Assembly (NCBI GenBank): GCA_023429275.1
Contig: JAEYWB010000818.1
Location: forward strand, 1 to 9,164
Length of the DNA stretch: 9,164 nt
Reading direction: 5' to 3'
Origin: Planctomycetota bacterium
Lineage (GTDB): Bacteria > Planctomycetota > Planctomycetia > Planctomycetales > Planctomycetaceae
Of the stretch, positions 1 through 5,241 are shown in pieces. The notes under the pieces are model-generated. The model saw nothing but the letters and a program-made list of their open reading frames with translations, was not told the origin of the DNA and ran no database searches. The position numbers and the translations under genes were made by a program. How positions within the stretch are numbered: position 1 is the stretch's first letter; every line of letters starts with the position of its first letter.

Positions 1-351
1 GACGGGCTGCCGCGCTGGATATTCGGATTGCCCGGAAATCCCGTCAGCAGTATGGTTTGCTTCGACTTGTTCGTCCGGACGGCGCTTCGCCGCCTGCAGG
101 GAATCGACCCGGCGACACCGATCGCCGTTCCCGCCCGCATCGGAACGAACCTCGCGTTCAAGGATGACCGCCCGACCTGGCTTCCCGTTCGAGTGGAATG
201 GGGCGCCGAGGGACCGCTGGTCTATCCCGTGGGATGGCGGGGCTCTTCAGACCTGCGGGCAACCGTCGAAGCCCATGGCACGGCCCACTTTCCGGCGGGC
301 GAGCGGCAGTATGTGACGGGGGACGCTGTTTCGTTTTTCCCATGGTCTTGA
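1..351 (+). CDS. moeA: Molybdopterin molybdenumtransferase MoeA, C-terminal fragment
   Basis: This is the last 116 codons of a gene whose 5' part lies outside the window; the frame is open from base 1 and ends in TGA at 349-351. MoeA inserts molybdate into adenylylated molybdopterin in the final step of molybdenum cofactor synthesis, in the cytoplasm. The fragment opens with the family hallmark GLPGNPVSS (fragment residues 9-17), part of the MoCF-binding domain, followed by a helix ([13 protein letters not shown]). The remainder, from about residue 40, fits the small beta-barrel C-terminal domain IV, including the [13 protein letters not shown] stretch and a closing GDAVSFFPW strand. The length and ending look normal for the family, so the gene appears intact at its 3' end. 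MoeA-like paralogues or fusions cannot be excluded because the N-terminal domains are not visible. The gap to the next gene (117 bp) makes co-transcription possible but not obvious. Confidence 0.9.
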   Translation, partial: DGLPRWIFGLPGNPVSSMVCFDLFVRTALRRLQGIDPATPIAVPARIGTNLAFKDDRPTWLPVRVEWGAEGPLVYPVGWRGSSDLRATVEAHGTAHFPAGERQYVTGDAVSFFPWS

Positions 352-361
352 GGAGCCCGGC

Positions 362-378
362 GGCAACAACAGGTTGCC
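362..378 (+). other. Short hairpin in the moeA-lnt gap, possible weak terminator
   Basis: GGCAAC (362-367) pairs with GTTGCC (373-378) around a 5-base loop, 10 bases after the moeA stop. The stem is only 6 bp and no T-run follows directly; the downstream DNA to about 450 is rich in C and T. It may attenuate moeA transcription or be chance. The rest of the gap (379-468) shows nothing else I can name except the lnt ribosome binding site. Confidence 0.25.
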
Positions 379-468
379 TGATACCCGCCGTTTCTCCCCT
401 GCCCGGCTTCCCCCTCGCGCCTCTGCGGCGCGTTCCCGACCGTTTCCGGTTTCAAGGATGAAGCCGTC

Positions 469-2424
469 ATGCCGACGACGACAATGGAACCTGCTCCCGT
501 TCCCTCCTCCGCCCAGGCTTCACCCGGCGCCGTCCCGCTGCCTCTGATGACGGAGCGGCTGAAGCGATCCGACACCGATCTCTCCGTCGTCGACATCATC
601 AGTCGCGCGAGAGCCGTCGCTCCCTCGTCGACGGGGCCTCTCTGGATGTCGATCGTCTCGGGCGTCGCCCTCTGGGGAAGTTTCACGCCGCTCGACTTCG
701 GCCCCCTCGCCTGGGTGGCCCTCGTTCCACTGCTTCTGACGGTCCGCATGCCACGGCCGACCCGGAAGATGTCCCTCTACACCGCCATCGGCGGATGGCT
801 GTTCGCGCTGATGACGCTCCAGTGGATGCGTCTCGGCGACCCCTCCATGTACTTCGCCTGGGTCGCTCTCGCGTTCTACGTCGGCCTCTATTTCCCGCTC
901 TTCGTCGGGCTCTCGCGGGTCGCCGTTCACCGGGCGAAGGTCCCTCTGCTGGTCGCGGCGCCGCTCGTCTGGGTCGGACTCGAATATGCCCGCGCCTACA
1001 TCATGACCGGGTTCTCCTGGTACTACCTCGGCCACACGCAACATCAGTGGACCACCCTGCTCCAGATCGGCGACCTCGTCGGCGCGTACGGCGTCAGCTT
1101 ACTCGTCATGATGGCCAACGCCTGCGTGGCGGAGTTCGTCCCGATGAGCCTGTTCGAGAAGTTCCGGCTGCTTCCCCAGCCGGCCGAGAGCGACGCGGCC
1201 CTTCTCAACCGATCGACCTCCCAGCGGACCTGGGCGGTGTCGGCCACGATCCTGCTGCTCGTCGCCACGCTCGGCTACGGCTCCTTCCGGCGGTCGCAGG
1301 CGGACTTTCAACCCGGACCGCGTGTCGGGCTCGTGCAGGGGAATTTTCCCTCGTCGCTCAAGCATGAGCAGGACCAGCTGCCGAACATCCTCCGGACTCA
1401 CCAGGCCCTCACGGGACTGGCTACGCGGCACCAGGCGAAGCTCATCGTCTGGCCGGAGACGATGTTCCGGTACCCCTACCCTGTCGCCGATCCCTCGATG
1501 ACCGAGCAGGAGCTCAAGGGACTGCATCCCGACCTGCCGGCGGAGTTCTGGACCGACAAAAAGGCGGACCAGGCCCTCGTCGACATGACCGAGGGGAGCC
1601 GCGCGGGAATGATCGTCGGGGCGGACGTCTTCGCGGGCGACAAGGAGTCGGGGATGCGGGGCTACAACTCGGCCCTCTTCTTCGAGCCGGACCGCGGACT
1701 GGTCGGCCGCTACGACAAGCTGCACCGCGTGCCGTTCGGCGAGTACGTCCCGATGAAGGAACTGTTCCCCTTCCTGGCGACGCTGACGCCGGCGGCCGGC
1801 GGAATGGGACTTTCGCCCGGGGAGAGCGTGCATGTCTTCCAGCATGGAGAGCATCGCCTCGTCCCGCTCATCTGCTTCGAAGACACCGTGCCGCAGCTTG
1901 TCCGGGGGGCGGTCTCGGCCACACGCGACGGCCAGGGCCGCGATGTCGACTGCCTCGTCAACCTGACGAATGACGGCTGGTTCCACGGCTCGAGCGAGCT
2001 CGACCAGCACCTGATCACCGCCTCGTTCCGCTGCATCGAGACCCGCGTCCCGATGGTCCGGGCGGTCAACACGGGGATCTCCGCGTTCATCGACGGCGAC
2101 GGTGTCGTCCGTGAGCCGGACCTGTTCCTCGACCTCGACGCCCTCATGAAGCGACCGGCGGGGTCGGGGAAGACGGATCCGACCGCGACGGCGGCCGTTG
2201 GCGATGACGCGAGAACGTCGATGCGAGATCCGAAGACGGGCCGCTACTACAAGGAGCTCAACGCCGTCCTCGTCAGCGAGGTTCCACTCGACAGCCGGAC
2301 CAGCCTGTACGTCCGCTGGGGAGACTGGTTCGCCGCCGGCTGCCTCACCTTCTCGCTCGGGATGCTCGGCCTCGGCGTGACGGGCTGGCGGGGCGGCAAG
2401 CCGGTCACCGCGGCTGCGGCGTAG
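469..2424 (+). CDS. lnt: Apolipoprotein N-acyltransferase Lnt
   Basis: Lnt transfers an acyl chain from a phospholipid to the N-terminal cysteine of diacylated lipoproteins, the last step of lipoprotein maturation, in the inner membrane with a periplasmic nitrilase-like catalytic domain. The product has 651 residues. About seven membrane segments lie between residues 58 and 270 (approximately 58-76, 79-93, 104-120, 128-148, 157-175, 197-222, 254-270), with the family motif GFSWYYLGHTQ at 181-191. The nitrilase domain begins near 284 (VGLVQGNF) and holds the catalytic triad E330 (WPET), K417 (YDKLHRVPFGEY) and C469 (LICFED). The K-C spacing of 52 equals that of E. coli Lnt (K335, C387). NDGWF (501-505) and the membrane-proximal SLYVRWGDW (612-620) are also typical; a last membrane segment spans roughly 620-642. 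The protein is longer than E. coli Lnt, mainly through a roughly 55-residue Pro/Ser/Thr-rich N-terminal extension and a longer loop between E330 and K417. The ATG at 469 is preceded by AAGGA (454-458), ten bases away. The next gene, mrdA, follows after 99 bp. Confidence 0.96.
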   Translation: MPTTTMEPAPVPSSAQASPGAVPLPLMTERLKRSDTDLSVVDIISRARAVAPSSTGPLWMSIVSGVALWGSFTPLDFGPLAWVALVPLLLTVRMPRPTRKMSLYTAIGGWLFALMTLQWMRLGDPSMYFAWVALAFYVGLYFPLFVGLSRVAVHRAKVPLLVAAPLVWVGLEYARAYIMTGFSWYYLGHTQHQWTTLLQIGDLVGAYGVSLLVMMANACVAEFVPMSLFEKFRLLPQPAESDAALLNRSTSQRTWAVSATILLLVATLGYGSFRRSQADFQPGPRVGLVQGNFPSSLKHEQDQLPNILRTHQALTGLATRHQAKLIVWPETMFRYPYPVADPSMTEQELKGLHPDLPAEFWTDKKADQALVDMTEGSRAGMIVGADVFAGDKESGMRGYNSALFFEPDRGLVGRYDKLHRVPFGEYVPMKELFPFLATLTPAAGGMGLSPGESVHVFQHGEHRLVPLICFEDTVPQLVRGAVSATRDGQGRDVDCLVNLTNDGWFHGSSELDQHLITASFRCIETRVPMVRAVNTGISAFIDGDGVVREPDLFLDLDALMKRPAGSGKTDPTATAAVGDDARTSMRDPKTGRYYKELNAVLVSEVPLDSRTSLYVRWGDWFAAGCLTFSLGMLGLGVTGWRGGKPVTAAAA

Positions 2425-2523
2425 CCTTCCCTGCTCATTGTCGGAGCTTCGCTCGAGACCTCGCCGGGCAAACCTCTGCCCCGGAGGCTGAGAACTGACG
2501 ACAGATCACTGAAGTCCCGGCCC

Positions 2524-4770
2524 GTGCGAAACACCCCGCGTCCCCTCTTCGCCGACGATGACTCCACGGCTCGCTCCGAGTGGTCGGTCGATGCCGCGCC
2601 GGGGCTGCGGCTCGCGATTCTCTTCCTGCTGTTTGCCGGAGCCTTCGCCGTCATTGTCGGTCGCGTGGTCTGGCTGCAGACCGCGGCGGCGCCTCGGTTC
2701 CTTGTGGTGTGGGACCGCCCGACCGAGGTGTTCGAGCCGATCCCGGCACGGGACGGGCGGATCCTCGCCGCCGACGGGCAGGTCCTCGCGTTCGACTCTC
2801 CGCGGTTCGACCTGCTGGTCCATTACCGCTGGCTCGAAGAGCCGGCGGACGACACATGGCTCACCGCGACCGCCCGTGAGCGGCTCTCTCGCCAGGAGCG
2901 CCGCCGGAAGGACCTCGTCGCCGCAGCGAAAGCCGATGTCTTGCGACAGCGCGAGCGCCTGTGGGCGGCCCTGGCCGAAGTGACCGGGCGACGTCCGGAC
3001 GAGCTCGCGGCCGAACGACTCCGGATCCAGACCCGCGTGGTCAGAATGCTCGAAGCGGTCGAACGGAAGCGGATCGAGCGGAATGGCGAAGCCGCTCCGG
3101 CAGCTGTTTCGCCGGCAGCCTCGGGGCTGGCCGGACTGTGGGACCGCGTCGTTCGGGAACTGACCACCCCGCCTCGCCGTGAACGACGCGACCCTCTCGT
3201 GATCCGCGAGCAGCAGGAGTACCACCCGCTCGTCCGCGACATCCCCCTCGACGCGGTGGCGGCGATCGAGTCGTACCCTTCGCAGTTCCCGGGTGTCGAG
3301 ACGCGGGGCGCGAGCGACCGGGTCTACCCCCACGGCGATCTCGCGGCCCATGTGATCGGTTACAGGAAGCCTCTCTCGCCGGAGGAACTTGCGGCGCGGC
3401 GCGAGAAGTTTCCGGCAGGCGACCCTCTCGACTATCGGGAGGAGGACCGGATCGGCCGCTCCGGAATCGAGCAGGCGTACGAGACGATCCTGCGGGGACA
3501 GCGCGGAGAGCGCCGCATCACAAAGAACCGCCGTGACGAGATTCTCTCGTCGGTCGTCGTCCGGCCACCGCGCGATGGTGCGGATCTGACGCTCACATTC
3601 GACCTCGCTGTCCAGCGGCGTGCGGAACAGCTCCTCGACGCGTCCCTGGCCGGCATGACCCTGACGGGTGTCGATCACGCCGCCGGGGCTCTCGAGAGAG
3701 ATGGAGCGGCGGCTGTTCCGGTCGGAGGCTGTGTCGTGGCCCTCGACATCCGAACCGGCGAGATTGTCGCCGCCGCCGCGGCCCCCCGGTTCAATCTGCA
3801 GACGATGAGCCATCCCGATCCCGAAGCCTGGAAGCGGCTCGCGCGCGACCCCCGCCGTCCCTTCTTTCCCCGAGTCACCCAGGCGGCTGTCCCCCCGGGT
3901 TCGGTCTTCAAGATCGTGACCGCGATCGCGGGACTGCAGGAAGGAGCCATTGCACCGGACGAGCCGTTCCTGTGCCGGGGGTACCTCAACACTCCGGAGC
4001 GGGACCGCTGCTCGATCTTCCGCCGGACCGGTCGGGGCCATGGCGAGACGACTCTCGCGGACGCGCTTTGCCAGTCGTGCAACGTCTACTTCTTCGATGC
4101 CGCCCAGAGAATCGGCCCGGTCGCCCTGGAGGACTGGGCTCGCCGCTGCGGGTTCGGTGCTCCGACCGGCATCGACCTCCCCGGCGAGCGGGGAGGGACG
4201 GTGCCGTCGTCCCGCCGAAAGCCCGGGGACGAGAAGTGGTACCCGGGGACGACCCGCCAGATGGGGGTCGGCCAGGCGACGCTTGCCACCACCCCTCTGC
4301 AGGTCGCGCGTCTGATGGCCGCCGTCGCGAATGGCGGGGAACTGGTGAGGCCGCGTGTCGTCCAGGAAGGCCCTTCCAGGCCTCACCATCCCTCTTCCCA
4401 TGGGATTGAACTCGCGGGCTTTGCCGAACCGACGCCGGCTGCGCCACAGCAGCAGGCCGTTCGGATCGAGGGCCTCATGCCCGGGACGCTGGAGCGGATC
4501 CGCGAGGGGCTGCTCGCGGTCATTGAGGATCCGCGGGGAACCGGCGGGACGCTGAAGATCGACGGCATCTCCGTCGCCGGAAAGACCGGGACGGCGGAGA
4601 CCGGCGGCGGCCGGCCCGACCACGCCTGGTTCGCCGGTTATGCCCCGGCCGACCAGCCGCGGATCGCCTTCGTGGTCCTTCTGGAGAATGGGGGCTCGGG
4701 AGGCAAAGCGGCCGGCCCGGTGGCACGGGAGTTCGTGCGAGCGCTCGCGGCCGCCGGCCTGCTTCGCTGA
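2524..4770 (+). CDS. mrdA: Penicillin-binding protein 2 (peptidoglycan DD-transpeptidase, elongation class)
   Basis: This class B penicillin-binding protein forms peptide cross-links in peptidoglycan during lateral growth, normally with RodA, anchored in the inner membrane with a periplasmic catalytic domain. The product has 748 residues: one membrane anchor (about 28-51), a dimerisation/pedestal region (RDGRILAADGQVLA at 76-89; DRVYPHGDLAAHVIGY at 265-280; IGRSGIEQAYETILRG at 310-325), then the transpeptidase domain. All three active-site motifs are present: S460-V-F-K463, S518-C-N520 and K687-T-G689. The WYPGTTRQMGVGQATLATTPLQ stretch and the IDLPGE motif point to PBP2 rather than FtsI. It is longer than E. 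coli PBP2 (633 residues), largely through a charged, Arg/Glu/Ala-rich helical insertion at about 112-225. The start is GTG at 2524. No ATG, GTG or TTG lies in frame between the lnt stop and this codon, and the next GTG (residue 48) falls inside the anchor, so the choice is nearly forced even though no good ribosome binding site is visible. Probably co-transcribed with lnt. Confidence 0.95.
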   Translation: MRNTPRPLFADDDSTARSEWSVDAAPGLRLAILFLLFAGAFAVIVGRVVWLQTAAAPRFLVVWDRPTEVFEPIPARDGRILAADGQVLAFDSPRFDLLVHYRWLEEPADDTWLTATARERLSRQERRRKDLVAAAKADVLRQRERLWAALAEVTGRRPDELAAERLRIQTRVVRMLEAVERKRIERNGEAAPAAVSPAASGLAGLWDRVVRELTTPPRRERRDPLVIREQQEYHPLVRDIPLDAVAAIESYPSQFPGVETRGASDRVYPHGDLAAHVIGYRKPLSPEELAARREKFPAGDPLDYREEDRIGRSGIEQAYETILRGQRGERRITKNRRDEILSSVVVRPPRDGADLTLTFDLAVQRRAEQLLDASLAGMTLTGVDHAAGALERDGAAAVPVGGCVVALDIRTGEIVAAAAAPRFNLQTMSHPDPEAWKRLARDPRRPFFPRVTQAAVPPGSVFKIVTAIAGLQEGAIAPDEPFLCRGYLNTPERDRCSIFRRTGRGHGETTLADALCQSCNVYFFDAAQRIGPVALEDWARRCGFGAPTGIDLPGERGGTVPSSRRKPGDEKWYPGTTRQMGVGQATLATTPLQVARLMAAVANGGELVRPRVVQEGPSRPHHPSSHGIELAGFAEPTPAAPQQQAVRIEGLMPGTLERIREGLLAVIEDPRGTGGTLKIDGISVAGKTGTAETGGGRPDHAWFAGYAPADQPRIAFVVLLENGGSGGKAAGPVAREFVRALAAAGLLR

Positions 4771-4786
4771 GTCGCCAAACTCCGTA

Positions 4787-4807
4787 GTACGGCCTTCCAG
4801 GCCGTAC
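4787..4807 (+). terminator. Hairpin 16 bases after the mrdA stop, possible terminator
   Basis: GTACGGCC (4787-4794) pairs perfectly with GGCCGTAC (4800-4807) around the loop TTCCA, giving an 8-bp GC-rich stem inside the left repeat arm. Its position just behind the mrdA stop fits a transcription end or an RNA-stabilising structure. No T-run follows, so intrinsic termination is doubtful. Confidence 0.35.
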
Positions 4808-4937
4808 GAGCGTTTCCAGGTCAGCCACCGCGGACCGGTTCCCTCCGCCGGCCACCACGACATCGGCCGACATCATCTTAAACGATCGGTTGAACCCGGC
4901 CCTGGGGCGGTGTTCGTGAGCTTGAGCGCCCAGCGGG

Positions 4938-4954
4938 ACGGCCTGGAAGGCCGT
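4938..4954 (+). repeat. Hairpin in the right repeat arm
   Basis: ACGGCCT (4938-4944) pairs with AGGCCGT (4948-4954) around a GGA loop. It is the inverted counterpart of the hairpin at 4787-4807 and part of the same element; the outermost base pair of the left hairpin is lost here. Confidence 0.6.
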
Positions 4955-5228
4955 GCTACGGATCGAGGGGCGCCCCACTTCAACGGGTCGGGTTCTCAGG
5001 TCATCCGAGCCGCGCCGGCGAACGAAGACATCGATCGATGGTTCGAAGCGCCAAAGTTCTTCTCACATTGCAACCGGCTCCCGCGTAGAAGTCGCGGCGG
5101 CTCCAGTTGTCCCACGCCGCTCCTTTCCTTCTCCCCTCTCATTCTTTCCCCGACGGTCCGGTCGAACCGGGCACGATCGCTTCGCGCCAGCGCGAGGGGT
5201 CTTCGACCGGCCGGGCCTGTCCCAGAGC

Positions 5229-5233
5229 AGGAG
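5229..5233 (+). promoter_or_regulatory. Ribosome binding site that fixes the start of the membrane protein
   Basis: AGGAG at 5229-5233 ends 8 bases before the ATG at 5242. The same frame is open further upstream to an ATG/GTG/TTG at 5107, but that extension is low-complexity and lacks a comparable site, so 5242 is preferred. Confidence 0.7.
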
Positions 5234-5241
5234 TCTGCGCC

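Larger units (their letters stand above)
4781..4962. repeat. 182-bp element bounded by 25-bp inverted repeats (REP/MITE-like)
   Basis: The left arm is 4781-4805 and the right arm is 4938-4962. The reverse complement of the right arm matches the left arm at 24 of 25 positions; the one difference is T/C at the eighth base. The shared sequence starts TCCGTAG and contains GGCCTTCCAGGCC. Each arm is itself able to fold into a 7-8 bp hairpin, so the element has nested symmetry. The 132-bp interior has no coding potential. I see no target-site duplication in the immediate flanks. From memory, GGCCTTCCAGGCC-type repeats are common in planctomycete intergenic DNA and give spurious peptides with AFQAV or GLEGRAT, both of which appear in shadow frames here. 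The class (REP-like, mobilised by a REP-associated transposase, or a non-autonomous insertion element) is inference. Confidence 0.7.
4771..5241. other. 471-bp intergenic region between mrdA and the membrane protein gene
   Basis: No credible gene lies here; the open frames that cross it are extensions or shadows of neighbours. From left to right it holds a 182-bp element bounded by 25-bp inverted repeats (4781-4962), a GGGGCGCCCC palindrome (4967-4976), a 12-bp palindrome (5029-5040), a 32-base pyrimidine tract (5120-5151) and the ribosome binding site of the next gene (5229-5233). The promoter of the membrane protein gene should lie in the right half, but I see no convincing -35/-10 pair. The size of the gap and the repeats argue that transcription of mrdA ends here and a new unit begins. 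Confidence 0.6.

Noticed and set aside
1099..2010. A 303-codon minus-strand frame inside lnt
   Set aside because: Antisense to the Lnt membrane and catalytic region, with shadow-type composition and no domain.
2506..4863. A 785-codon open frame on the minus strand covering all of mrdA
   Set aside because: It is antisense to a gene with all PBP2 motifs, its translation is Arg/Gly/Pro-rich with no recognisable domain, and high G/C at third codon positions readily keeps an antisense frame open.
4967..4976. GGGGCGCCCC palindrome next to the right repeat arm
   Set aside because: A 10-base GC-only palindrome is expected often in DNA of this composition and has no supporting context.
5107..5241. 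Upstream in-frame extension of the membrane protein by 45 residues
   Set aside because: The segment is low-complexity, encoded partly by the pyrimidine tract, and lacks a ribosome binding site, while AGGAG precedes the ATG at 5242.
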